DNA of 64,000 bases from an uncultured Oscillospiraceae bacterium (GTDB lineage Bacteria > Bacillota > Clostridia > Oscillospirales > Oscillospiraceae). A model generated the notes under the pieces. The model saw nothing but the letters and a program-made list of their open reading frames with translations. It ran no database searches and was not told the DNA's origin. The DNA is taken from the NCBI GenBank assembly GCA_934573735.1, contig CAKTMC010000002.1:1-64000 (forward strand), read 5' to 3'. Both the position numbers and the translations under genes were made by a program. This document shows, piece by piece, positions 16,823-25,317 of the stretch. Position 1 is the stretch's first letter. Each line of letters opens with the position of its first letter.

Positions 16823-17734
16823 TTGAGTGTCAGAAATCCTGCCGCGCCAAGCAGGGCGCTTGTAAGACGAGAGACGACGGCGGCATATCTGTTTTTGCTG
16901 CCGAGTCTGCTGTTTTTCGTGGTTTTCGTCATATACCCCATGTTCATGTGCATATACACCAGCTTCTTCGACTCAAATATGGGCAAGAACGCCCAGGATG
17001 TGTTTATAGGGCTGGCTAACTATAAAGAGCTGTTCCAGGATAAGCTTTTCCTTGGGGCTCTCAGAAATACCGTCGTCATAGTCGTTGTCTCGGTTCCGAC
17101 GGTCTGCGCCTTCTCACTGTGGGTGGCAAACGCCATTTACAACATGAATAACTCCCTGACCTCCGCGTTCCGCTGCATATTCTACCTCCCGGTCGTCACC
17201 GGCTCCGTCGCCGTCACGGTCGTTTGGAAGTGGATGTACAATAACTACTACGGCATTTTCAACTATATCGGAAAGAGCACCGGCCTTATCGACCAGAACA
17301 TTAACTGGCTGGGCGATCCGCGCTTTGCTCTGTGGTGCATCATTCTCATTCTGTTCACCACCTCCGTCGGACAGCCGATAGTTCTCTACGTCTCCGCCCT
17401 CAGCAACGTCGATCAGACTCTCGTTGAGGCAAGCGAGGTGGACGGCGCAAACCGCCGTCAGGTATTCTGGAAGATAAAGTGGCCGCAGATGATGCCCACC
17501 ACGCTCTACATACTCATCATCACGACCATCAACTCCTTCCAGTGCTTTGCGCTGATACAGCTCTTGACCTCCGGCGGCCCGACGCACTCGACCGACACCA
17601 TCATGTATTACATCTACTATACCGCCTTCAAGCTCTACCGCTACGGCTACGGCAACGCCATGGGCGTGGTGCTGATGATAATAATAGCGGTGCTGTCTGC
17701 GGTACAGTTCCGGCTTGGCCAGTCCAAGGAATAA
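16823..17734 (+). CDS. Sugar ABC transporter permease 1
   Basis: A 303-residue inner permease of the MalF-like group with six membrane segments, the first near 20-42. The cytoplasmic EAA loop, which contacts the ATPase, is EASEVDGANRRQVFWKIKWP near 210. The start codon is TTG at 16823, preceded by GGAGA 7 nt upstream; no ATG or GTG in frame fits better. It works with permease 2 and the lipoprotein. No ATPase gene is in the cluster. Confidence 0.92.
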   Translation: MSVRNPAAPSRALVRRETTAAYLFLLPSLLFFVVFVIYPMFMCIYTSFFDSNMGKNAQDVFIGLANYKELFQDKLFLGALRNTVVIVVVSVPTVCAFSLWVANAIYNMNNSLTSAFRCIFYLPVVTGSVAVTVVWKWMYNNYYGIFNYIGKSTGLIDQNINWLGDPRFALWCIILILFTTSVGQPIVLYVSALSNVDQTLVEASEVDGANRRQVFWKIKWPQMMPTTLYILIITTINSFQCFALIQLLTSGGPTHSTDTIMYYIYYTAFKLYRYGYGNAMGVVLMIIIAVLSAVQFRLGQSKE

Positions 17735-17746
17735 GGAGGCGGAGAA

Positions 17747-18670
17747 ATGCTTAATCAACGTTCGCGTGCAAACAAGATAATAACCCTCGTGCTGGTTATC
17801 ATTCTTGCCTTCCTCTTTACCTTCCCCCTGTACTGGATAATTACCGGCTCCTTCAAGACCCCGCAGGAGGTAAACTCCACGACTCCCGTCTGGTGGCCGA
17901 GCGAGTTTACGATGCAGAATTACGAAAAGCTCATGGGCAAGATGAAGGCTCCGCTTTGGGAGTTCTACATCCCCTTCAGCCAGTATTTCTCAGCCGACGG
18001 CACCCCCGTGGTATTCTCCGCAGGTCCCACCGTGCCCGGCGCCGTGCGCTGGCTTCTCAATACCGTCTGGATGGCGGTCGCCGCGATGATTTTGACCTGC
18101 GTTACAGCCTCGCTTGCGGGCTATGCGCTGGCGAAAAAGCGATTTGTCGGGCGTAAGCTGATATTTACGCTTATCGTCTGCGCCATGGCGCTGCCAAAGC
18201 AGGTCATACTCATTCCTCTTATCCGCGAGATGTCGTCGCTGAAGCTTTATAACACTCTCAGCGCCGTCATTTACCCGATAGTCGGCTGGCCCTTCGGCGT
18301 GTTCCTGATAAAGCAGTTTGCCGAGGGCATACCCGGCGAGGTGCTTGAGGCGGCGCGCATCGACGGCGCAAGCGAACTGAGAACCTTCACGAAGATAGTC
18401 TTCCCCATGATAAAGCCCGGTGTCGGCGCACTTGCCATCTTCACCTTTATAAGCTCCTGGAACGACTACTTCATGCAGCTCATCATGCTCTCCAGCACAA
18501 AAAATCTCACCATTTCTCTCGGTATTGCAAAGATGCAGGCCGAGAACTCCACGGACTTCGGCCTGATAATGGCGGGCGCAGCACTTGCCGCCGTGCCTAT
18601 CATCGTCGTGTTCCTCATATTCCAGAAATACTTTACCAAGGGCATCACCATGGGTGCCGTGAAGGGATGA
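17747..18670 (+). CDS. Sugar ABC transporter permease 2
   Basis: A 307-residue MalG-like permease with six membrane segments and the EAA motif EAARIDGASELRTFTKIVFP near 204-223. It begins 12 nt after permease 1, with GGAGG in the gap, and ends 4 nt before the neuraminate lyase, so all are on one transcript. A shared ATPase of MsmK type encoded elsewhere is presumably used. Confidence 0.92.
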   Translation: MLNQRSRANKIITLVLVIILAFLFTFPLYWIITGSFKTPQEVNSTTPVWWPSEFTMQNYEKLMGKMKAPLWEFYIPFSQYFSADGTPVVFSAGPTVPGAVRWLLNTVWMAVAAMILTCVTASLAGYALAKKRFVGRKLIFTLIVCAMALPKQVILIPLIREMSSLKLYNTLSAVIYPIVGWPFGVFLIKQFAEGIPGEVLEAARIDGASELRTFTKIVFPMIKPGVGALAIFTFISSWNDYFMQLIMLSSTKNLTISLGIAKMQAENSTDFGLIMAGAALAAVPIIVVFLIFQKYFTKGITMGAVKG

Positions 18671-18674
18671 CACT

Positions 18675-19583
18675 ATGAATGACAGACTAAATAAATTCCG
18701 GGGCATATTCCCCGCCTTTTATGCTTGCTACGATGACAAGGGCGCAGCCTCTCCCGAGCGTGCGCGCGCTCTCACCGAGCATCTGATTTCAAAGGGTGTT
18801 CACGGGCTCTATGTGGGCGGCTCGTCGGGCGAGTGCATCTATCAGTCCGTCGCGGAGCGCAAGCTGATACTGGAAAGCGTCGTTGAAGCGGCGGCGGGAC
18901 GTGCCGTAATAATCGCGCACGTCGCCTGCAACAACACGGCTGACAGCATGGAGCTTGCCGCACACGCGGAGAGCCTCGGCGTCGATGCGATAGCGGCAAT
19001 CCCGCCGATATACTTTCATCTGCCCGCCCATTCGATAGCAAAGTATTGGAACGACATCTCCTCCGCCGCACCGAACACGGATTTCATCATCTATAACATT
19101 CCACAGCTTGCAGGCACGGCGCTCAGCAGTGAGCTTCTGCGCACGATGCTGAAAAATCCGCGTGTTATCGGAGTCAAGAACTCCTCCATGCCGGTGCAGG
19201 ATATCGAGATGTGGCGCGACGAGGGCGCGATAGTCTTTAACGGTCCGGACGAGCAGCTCCTCTCCGGTCTGGCTGCCGGCGCGATAGGCGGCATAGGCGG
19301 AACCTACGGCGTTATGCCGGAGCTGTATCTTGCGATATACCGCCTCTTCAACGAGGGCAATATCGCCAGCGCCCGCGAAATTCAGGACGAGTGCTGCCAT
19401 GTCATCTATAAGATGTGCTCCGGCACGGGCAATATGTACGCCATGATAAAGGCGATAATGCTTGAGCGCGAGGGCATCGAGGTCGGCAGCGTTCGCGCGC
19501 CGCTCTGCGAGCTTCAGCCCGAGGACATGAGCATAGTGCGCGAATGTGCGCAGAAAATAACGGAGCTTATCGCAGCGCTGTAA
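18675..19583 (+). CDS. nanA: N-acetylneuraminate lyase
   Basis: Cleaves N-acetylneuraminate to ManNAc and pyruvate, the first catabolic step. The 302-residue TIM barrel of the DHDPS/NAL family has the substrate carboxylate-binding GGSSGECIY (48-56), catalytic Tyr140 in IIYNIPQ and Schiff-base Lys168 in GVKNSSMP. GVKNSS rather than the dihydrodipicolinate synthase pattern, plus the epimerase and kinase neighbours, favours neuraminate lyase. It is the last gene of the transporter operon and ends before a duplicated terminator. Confidence 0.9.
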   Translation: MNDRLNKFRGIFPAFYACYDDKGAASPERARALTEHLISKGVHGLYVGGSSGECIYQSVAERKLILESVVEAAAGRAVIIAHVACNNTADSMELAAHAESLGVDAIAAIPPIYFHLPAHSIAKYWNDISSAAPNTDFIIYNIPQLAGTALSSELLRTMLKNPRVIGVKNSSMPVQDIEMWRDEGAIVFNGPDEQLLSGLAAGAIGGIGGTYGVMPELYLAIYRLFNEGNIASAREIQDECCHVIYKMCSGTGNMYAMIKAIMLEREGIEVGSVRAPLCELQPEDMSIVRECAQKITELIAAL

Positions 19584-19596
19584 AAGAGAAAACCAA

Positions 19597-19629
19597 AACG
19601 CACCGCCGAGAAAGCCTCGGCGGTGCGTT
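19597..19629 (+). terminator. nanA terminator hairpin, gene-proximal copy
   Basis: The 27-bp core hairpin 19600-19626 (11-bp GC-rich arms, AAAG loop region) is extended by AAC/GTT. An identical 27-bp core is repeated at 19791-19817 beyond the inserted 160-bp element. Confidence 0.8.
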
Positions 19630-19788
19630 AGCCTGTAGACAAAGCTGTCGGCAATGTATAGAATTGCATGGGGAGAGTGCAGAGAGGGGACGGGAGTCCC
19701 CTTTCTGCGTTCAATTCAAGCTTATTCAGGAATGTTTTTGAATACTCCTGAATAAGTTTTCAAGGCGTCGACGAAGTTCGACGCCTTG
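19629..19788 (+). repeat. 160-bp MITE-like interspersed repeat, copy 2
   Basis: Same element and orientation as 2039-2198, with scattered substitutions. Relative to copies 1 and 3, the loop of its last hairpin reads in the opposite sense (CGAAGT instead of ACTTTG). It lies between two copies of the nanA terminator. Confidence 0.85.
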
Positions 19789-19822
19789 AAGCACCGCCGA
19801 GAAAGCCTCGGCGGTGCTTCGT
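19789..19822 (+). terminator. nanA terminator hairpin, distal copy
   Basis: Identical 27-bp core to 19600-19626, here extended by GAA/TTC. The left-hand GAA comes from the end of the repeat element. Followed by GTATTT. Confidence 0.75.
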
Positions 19823-19844
19823 ATTTAGGATATGTGTTTGACGC

Positions 19845-20084
19845 TCAAAGCTCCTTATACATTGCGGAGGCGTTGGATTTGTTTGCGACCTCGTTTATCT
19901 CCGTGACCTCGACCTTGAGGGTGCGCTGTCCGAAGGCTATCTCAATAACGTCGCCCACCTTGACCTGATAGCTGGCCTTGACCTGCCGCCCGTTCACGCT
20001 CACGCGCTCGCCGTCGCAGGCCTCGTTTGCGACGCTGCGTCTTTTTATCAGGCGGGAGACCTTTAAGTATTTGTCAAGTCTCAT
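19845..20084 (-). CDS. rqcP: S4-domain RNA-binding protein RqcP
   Basis: A 79-residue protein made almost entirely of an S4 RNA-binding domain (MRLDKYLKVSRLIKRRSVANEAC... GERVSVNG). This is the size and pattern of RqcP/YabO, which works with RqcH in adding alanine tails to nascent chains on stalled 50S subunits. It lies just downstream of HU on the same strand, an arrangement common in Firmicutes. Confidence 0.9.
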   Translation of the reverse strand: MRLDKYLKVSRLIKRRSVANEACDGERVSVNGRQVKASYQVKVGDVIEIAFGQRTLKVEVTEINEVANKSNASAMYKEL

Positions 20085-20102
20085 AAAATTACTCCTTTAT
20101 CC

Positions 20103-20139
20103 AAAAACATCCGCATTTTTATTAAATGCGGATGTTTTT
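20103..20139 (-). terminator. Hairpin between HU and rqcP
   Basis: AAAAACATCCGCATTT pairs with AAATGCGGATGTTTTT, ending in a T run on either strand. It would end or attenuate the HU transcript before rqcP. Confidence 0.85.
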
Positions 20140-20146
20140 ATATCAA

Positions 20147-20422
20147 TTACTTGGAGACGGCCTCTTTGAGAGCCTTGCCGACCTTGAAGGAAGCGACGCG
20201 GGATGCGGGGATCTCAATTTCTTCCTTGGTCTTGGGGTTGCGGCCGATGCGGGCGCCGCGCTCCTTGACCTCAAATGCGCCGAAGCCGACGAGCTGCACC
20301 TTGTCACCGGCGGCAAGTGCCTCGGTAATGGTGTCAAATGCGGCGTTAACTGCCTTCTCGCTGTCTTTCTTGGACATGCCGGTCTTCTCTGCGACGGCGG
20401 TAACGAGTTCAGCTTTATTCAT
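20147..20422 (-). CDS. hup: DNA-binding protein HU
   Basis: A 91-residue nucleoid protein with the full HU signature: N-terminal MNKAELVTAVAEKTG and the arm segment VGFGAFEVKERGARIGRNPKT. It forms dimers that bend DNA. GGAGG lies upstream of the ATG, and a good promoter is at 20537-20565. Confidence 0.97.
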   Translation of the reverse strand: MNKAELVTAVAEKTGMSKKDSEKAVNAAFDTITEALAAGDKVQLVGFGAFEVKERGARIGRNPKTKEEIEIPASRVASFKVGKALKEAVSK

Positions 20423-20536
20423 GTGTAATATCCTCCTAAAAAATCTGGCTCATGCCATGTTTATGATGAGTCTGCCCGAAAATGCAGCAGAATACTCACT
20501 TTCTATCTGTTTGCCCCAATAAAAGCGACAACGCAG

Positions 20537-20565
20537 ATATTACCACAAAAGCGGACTATTATCAA
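20537..20565 (-). promoter_or_regulatory. Sigma-A promoter of HU
   Basis: On the minus strand: TTGATA (20565-20560), 17-nt spacer, TAATAT (20542-20537). Confidence 0.75.
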
Positions 20566-20608
20566 GCCCTATATATTGATTTTTGAAGCTTTTTTACTCA
20601 ATATACGC

Positions 20609-22255
20609 TTATCTTATATGCAAAAGCCGTGCGATTTTCTCACCGCCGGGGATAAGCTTCATATCCTCCCTGGTAATTGCACGCAGCGCCACGACGGAGA
20701 CGACGTAAACGACCACGGCGACCATGACGGCAAGCAGCATTCCGAGCGCCGTGCGCTTCCAGTCGGCAGCGCCGAGCACCTTGGAGCAAAGCCCGTATAT
20801 CGCCCATGCGGAGGCGCCCATTATGAGGCTCGATATCAGCGGGCGGGCAAAGATACGCAGCGGGTGCGGCTTTTCCTCAAGCGTTGCGCACATAAAGACG
20901 TAGTTCATCACGGTCATCGTGATATAGCTCACCAGAGTGCCGATGGGCGCGCCGTAGATGTTTATATCCCGGCGAGCCACGAGGAACCAGTTGACTATTA
21001 TCTTCACAAGTCCGCCGACTATCATCGTTATCATAGTAAGCTTTTCCTTGCCGGAGGCCTGGAGTATCGCGTTTTCCATGAGGACGATGCAGACGAAGAA
21101 GGACGCAATGCCCATCACCGCCAAAAGCCCGGGACCCGCCTCGTTGCTGTTCGGATACAGGACGTTCATTATCGGCGTGGAGAGCACGGTGAGCCCCACG
21201 CCCATGGGCATACCGATGACGGCGGAGATGCGCACGGAATCCTCGCCGATTTTCGCGGCGTCGCCGTGGGCGTGCCTTGCTATCGCGCCGGAGATGGCCG
21301 GTACTATCGCCACGGTCAGCGGAGTGATGAAGGCGGCAGGCAGATTGAACAGGGTCTGCGCCTTGCCGTACACGCCGTAAAGCACCTTCGCCTCGTAATA
21401 GCTGAAGCCTGCGGCGGATTGCAGCCGGTTCATGCAGAGCTTGGAGTCGATGCTGTTGAGAATTGCCATGATGCAGGCGCCGAAGGCTATGGGAATGCCG
21501 ATGGAGAGGATATTCTTGATTATCGTCCCCGTGGAGTCAACGCTCTCCTCCTCGCCGGACGCGCCCTTTGAGTCATGCACACCGGCGGAATATGGCGCGG
21601 AGAGCCGGTCGTAGTTGCGGAGCTTATAGACCACCATATAGAGAAGCGACACGACGGAACCGATGGATACGCCGAGTATCGCACCGGCCGAGGCTGTGGG
21701 ACGACCGAGCCCGCGATTCATCGCAAGGGCGGCGAGGATAAGACCGGAGATGACCTTAAACAGCACCTCCAGCACCTCGTCCACGGTCGTCGGTATCATG
21801 TTGCCGTTACCCTGACAGTAGCCGCGGTACGCCGACACGAGGCAGACTAAGAGTATCGCCGGGGCCATGGCGCGTATGCCGGGCGCGGCATCGGGATTTT
21901 CCAGATAGGTCGCCGCAAGCCAGTCCGGCAGCAGGAAGAGAATGAGCGCAAACACAAGCCCTATGACAAAGAAGGTCTTGCGCGCGACGCGGAAGGTCTT
22001 CTCCTCCTGCCGGACGCGGCCGTTTGCATCCGCCTCCGCGACAAGGCGCGACAGCGCCACGGGCAGACCCGCGGTCGCCAGCGCGAAGAATACATTATAT
22101 ATATTGTAGGCGCTGAGGAACATGGAGTAGCCCTCGTCGCCGAGTATATTGCCGAGAGGTATCTTGTATATGAAGCCGAGAAGCTTCATGATTATGACGC
22201 CGATGGTGAGTATGGCGGCGCCATGCATATAGTTTTGTCCCTTGACCTTGTCCAT
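20609..22255 (-). CDS. MOP-superfamily flippase, SpoVB-like
   Basis: A 548-residue polytopic membrane protein with about 14 hydrophobic segments. It belongs to the polysaccharide biosynthesis/MATE-like flippases that include SpoVB and MurJ-type lipid II transporters (N-terminal KLLGFIYKIPLGNILGDEGYSMF, later GVYGKAQTLFNLPAAFITPL). Such proteins move lipid-linked sugars across the membrane, in sporulation for spore cortex assembly. The ATG at 22255 has AGGAGG upstream; the open frame reaches 22339 without a site. Sporulation role inferred from the family. Confidence 0.88.
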   Translation of the reverse strand: MDKVKGQNYMHGAAILTIGVIIMKLLGFIYKIPLGNILGDEGYSMFLSAYNIYNVFFALATAGLPVALSRLVAEADANGRVRQEEKTFRVARKTFFVIGLVFALILFLLPDWLAATYLENPDAAPGIRAMAPAILLVCLVSAYRGYCQGNGNMIPTTVDEVLEVLFKVISGLILAALAMNRGLGRPTASAGAILGVSIGSVVSLLYMVVYKLRNYDRLSAPYSAGVHDSKGASGEEESVDSTGTIIKNILSIGIPIAFGACIMAILNSIDSKLCMNRLQSAAGFSYYEAKVLYGVYGKAQTLFNLPAAFITPLTVAIVPAISGAIARHAHGDAAKIGEDSVRISAVIGMPMGVGLTVLSTPIMNVLYPNSNEAGPGLLAVMGIASFFVCIVLMENAILQASGKEKLTMITMIVGGLVKIIVNWFLVARRDINIYGAPIGTLVSYITMTVMNYVFMCATLEEKPHPLRIFARPLISSLIMGASAWAIYGLCSKVLGAADWKRTALGMLLAVMVAVVVYVVSVVALRAITREDMKLIPGGEKIARLLHIR

Positions 22256-22335
22256 TGATGGCCTCCTTGCTGCGACGTGCTTTCCAATATACGTCCTGCG
22301 AGGCGAAAAATCAAGGGAACGCGGGGATTTCCGAC

Positions 22336-23703
22336 TCATCGGTCAAGAATATGCCGCGCTACATGTACGCCGCTGGCGGAGGCGTGGGACAGGGAATGGG
22401 TCACGCCGGAGCAGTCGCCGATGACATACAGACCGTCGCTCTTGGTCTGGAGGTTGTTGTCTATCTCGACCTCCATGTTGTAGAACTTGACCTCAACGCC
22501 GTAGAGCAGCGTATCGTCGTTTGCAGTGCCCGGAGCGATTTTATCGAGCGCGTAAATCATCTCGATGATGCCGTCAAGTATGCGCTTGGGCATGACAAGG
22601 CTCAGATCGCCCGGAGTTGCGGCGAGGGTCGGGGTGACGAAGCTCTCCTCAATGCGGCGCGGGGTGCTGCGGCGGCCGCGGACAAGGTCGCCGAAGCGCT
22701 GGACAATAACGCCGCCGCCGAGCATATTCGACAGGCGCGCTATGCTCTCGCCGTAGCCGTTGGAGTCCTTGAAGGGCTCGGAGAAGTGCTTGCTGACGAG
22801 CAGGGCAAAGTTTGTATTCTCGGTGTGCTTGCTCTTGTCCTCGTAGCTGTGACCGTTGACGGTGACGATGCCGTTTGTGTTCTCGTTGACGACAACGCCG
22901 TGCGGGTTCATGCAGAAAGTGCGAACAAGATCCTCAAACTTCTCGGTACGGTAAACTATCTTGCTCTCATAAAGCTCATCGGTCAGGTGAGAGAAAACCT
23001 CTGCGGGAAGCTCGACGCGAACGCCGATATCAACACGGTTGGAGTGCGTGGTGATGCCCATGCTCGCGCAGACGGACTCCATCCACTTGCTGCCGCTGCG
23101 CCCGACGGAAACGACGCAGTATTTGCAGCTATAGCTTTCGCCGCCGGCATCTATCTCGTAGCCGCCCTCGGTCTTTCTCACCTCGCTCACGGCGGTGTTG
23201 AAGTGGAAATCGACCTTGTCCTTGAGCTCGTCAAAGATGTTGCCGAGAACGACATAGTTTATATCCGTGCCGAGGTGACGAACCTGCGCGTCCAGAAGAT
23301 GCAGACCGTTTTCAAGGCAGGTGCGCTTGATTTTCGTGTTTGCGGTGGAGTAGAGCTTGGTGCCCGCGCCGCCGTGGCTGAGGTTTATGTCATCGACGTA
23401 CTTCATAAGGTCGATGGCCTCCTGCTTGCCGACATACTCATACAGCGTGCCGCCGAACTGGTTTGTGATATTGTACTTGCCGTCGGAAAACGCGCCCGCG
23501 CCGCCGAAGCCGCTCATAATGGCGCAGGTGGGGCACTTGACGCAGGATTTTATCTTCTTGCCGTCGATGGGGCATTTGCGCTTATCCAGCGGCTTGCCCA
23601 GCTCGAACACGCCGATTTTGAGTCCCTTGTCTGCCTTTGCAAGCTCATAGGCCGTAAATATTCCTCCGGGGCCGGCGCCCACGATGATAACGTCATAATT
23701 CAT
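22336..23703 (-). CDS. FAD-dependent oxidoreductase
   Basis: A 455-residue flavoprotein with an N-terminal Rossmann motif VGAGPGGIFTAYELA (FAD binding) and a C-terminal GDCSGVTHSLSHASASGVHVA flavin contact. Residues about 47-62 carry a Cys-rich segment (CPIDGKKIKSCVKCPTC) that could bind a metal or iron-sulphur cluster. The family is widespread in anaerobes, annotated only as FAD-dependent dehydrogenase. The ATG at 23703 is preferred because GGAGAG sits just upstream; the TTG at 23718 overlaps that site. Confidence 0.86.
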   Translation of the reverse strand: MNYDVIIVGAGPGGIFTAYELAKADKGLKIGVFELGKPLDKRKCPIDGKKIKSCVKCPTCAIMSGFGGAGAFSDGKYNITNQFGGTLYEYVGKQEAIDLMKYVDDINLSHGGAGTKLYSTANTKIKRTCLENGLHLLDAQVRHLGTDINYVVLGNIFDELKDKVDFHFNTAVSEVRKTEGGYEIDAGGESYSCKYCVVSVGRSGSKWMESVCASMGITTHSNRVDIGVRVELPAEVFSHLTDELYESKIVYRTEKFEDLVRTFCMNPHGVVVNENTNGIVTVNGHSYEDKSKHTENTNFALLVSKHFSEPFKDSNGYGESIARLSNMLGGGVIVQRFGDLVRGRRSTPRRIEESFVTPTLAATPGDLSLVMPKRILDGIIEMIYALDKIAPGTANDDTLLYGVEVKFYNMEVEIDNNLQTKSDGLYVIGDCSGVTHSLSHASASGVHVARHILDR

Positions 23704-23919
23704 GCTTTGTCTCTCCAATCAGGCAAAAAAATAGCTGCCGCATATGCGATGCTCCCGAAAAAACAGGGAATTAACAGCATCAAACGGCAGAAATCAAAGA
23801 TATTGCTATCAATATCCTCATTTAGAGTACCACGTTTTATTACTATTTGTCAAGTGAACTATGTATGAATTATATAAATATTATAGAAGAATATATCCCG
23901 GACCGCGTTTTATACGCCA

Positions 23920-23949
23920 TTGACGAAAAGCCGCCGGAAAGCTTATAAT
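23920..23949 (+). promoter_or_regulatory. Promoter of rarA
   Basis: TTGACG (23920-23925), 18-nt spacer, TATAAT (23944-23949), 41 nt before the ATG. Confidence 0.7.
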
Positions 23950-23989
23950 ATAAAATATAATAAAAATCTAATATACAGAGGTCAGTGCC

Positions 23990-25240
23990 ATGTACAAGCC
24001 CTTGGCAGATGAGATACGTCCCGACAGCCTTGACGACGTTGTCGGTCAAAAGCATATACTCGGTCCCGGCGGTATGCTGCGCCGCATCGTTGAGAGCGGG
24101 CAGATACCGAACATGATATTCTACGGCCCCTCCGGAACCGGCAAAACCACCGTCGCCCGGATAATCGCGCAGCGGACGAACCGGAGCCTGCGCAAGCTCA
24201 ACGCGACGACCGCCGGCATTGCCGACATCAAGCAGATAATCTCGGAGCTTGACACAATGCTCACCCCCGGCGGCGTGCTGCTGTATCTTGACGAGATACA
24301 GTATTTTAACAAAAAGCAGCAGCAGTCTCTTTTAGAGTTTATCGAGGACGGGCGCATTACGCTCATCGCCTCGACGACAGAGAACCCCTATTTCTGCGTC
24401 TTTAACGCAATTCTCAGCCGCTCGACCGTCTTTGAGTTCAAGCCCGTCAACGCCCGCGACATAGAGTCTGCGGTCATGCGCGCGGTGGATATCATGAACG
24501 GCCGCCGCGATACGCCCCTTGAGCTTGCAGACGGCGTTGTGCGGCATATCTCCGCCTCCTGCGGCGGGGACGTGCGCAAGGCGATGAACTCGGTGGAGCT
24601 TCTGTTCTCCGCCTCTGCCGGCGGCGTTATCACGCTTGAGGACGCAAAAGCCATAACCCAGCGCAGCGCCATGCGTTATGACCGCGAGGGGGACGAGCAT
24701 TTTGATATACTCTCCGCACTCATGAAGTCTCTGCGCGGCTCAGACCCGGATGCGGCGATGCACTATCTGGCGCGGCTTTTGGAGGTCGGCGATCTCATAG
24801 GCGCCTGCCGCCGCATACTGTGCTCGGCGAGTGAGGATATAGGGCTTGCCTATCCGCAGGCGGTGCCGATAGTCAAGGCCTGCGTTGACTCGGCGCTGCA
24901 GCTTGGGCTTCCCGAGGCGCGGCTGCCGCTGGCGGAGGCCTGCCTGCTGCTTGCCACCGCGCCGAAGTCGAATACCGCCTGCGTCGCAATAGACCGCGCG
25001 CTCGCCGATGTTCGCGCGGGGCGCACGGGGAGCATCCCGCGTGAGCTGCAAAACGTCCACGCCGACGGCACGGGCTTTGAGCGGGAGCAGGGCTATAAAT
25101 ATCCGCATAGCTATCCCGGGCATTGGGTGTGCCAGCAGTATCTCCCGACGGAGCTTAAAAACGCCCGCTATTACGAGTATGGAGACAACAAGACAGAGCA
25201 GGCGGCCTTCCGCTACTGGGAGGATATAAAAAAGAATTAA
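23990..25240 (+). CDS. rarA: Replication-associated recombination protein A (RarA/MgsA)
   Basis: A 416-residue AAA+ ATPase related to clamp loaders that acts at stalled replication forks. Walker A is GPSGTGKTT (45-53), Walker B is LYLDEIQYF, and the sensor region is ASTTENPYF. The C-terminal tetramerisation domain includes the conserved ARYYEYGDNKTEQAA. The length is typical. It is probably transcribed alone. Confidence 0.95.
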   Translation: MYKPLADEIRPDSLDDVVGQKHILGPGGMLRRIVESGQIPNMIFYGPSGTGKTTVARIIAQRTNRSLRKLNATTAGIADIKQIISELDTMLTPGGVLLYLDEIQYFNKKQQQSLLEFIEDGRITLIASTTENPYFCVFNAILSRSTVFEFKPVNARDIESAVMRAVDIMNGRRDTPLELADGVVRHISASCGGDVRKAMNSVELLFSASAGGVITLEDAKAITQRSAMRYDREGDEHFDILSALMKSLRGSDPDAAMHYLARLLEVGDLIGACRRILCSASEDIGLAYPQAVPIVKACVDSALQLGLPEARLPLAEACLLLATAPKSNTACVAIDRALADVRAGRTGSIPRELQNVHADGTGFEREQGYKYPHSYPGHWVCQQYLPTELKNARYYEYGDNKTEQAAFRYWEDIKKN

Positions 25241-25317
25241 GAAATCCAAATTCGCCCCGTTTCACGCAATATATGGCGTATGCTTTGCTCATAAGACCAA
25301 TATAGGGAGGTTTTGTG

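Noticed and set aside
20576..23868. Long open frames on the plus strand opposite the flippase and FAD oxidoreductase genes (331 and 537 codons)
   Set aside because: They are antisense to well-recognised genes, have no ribosome sites and read as low-complexity His/Gly/Ala-rich sequence. They arise from the GC-rich codon use of the real genes.
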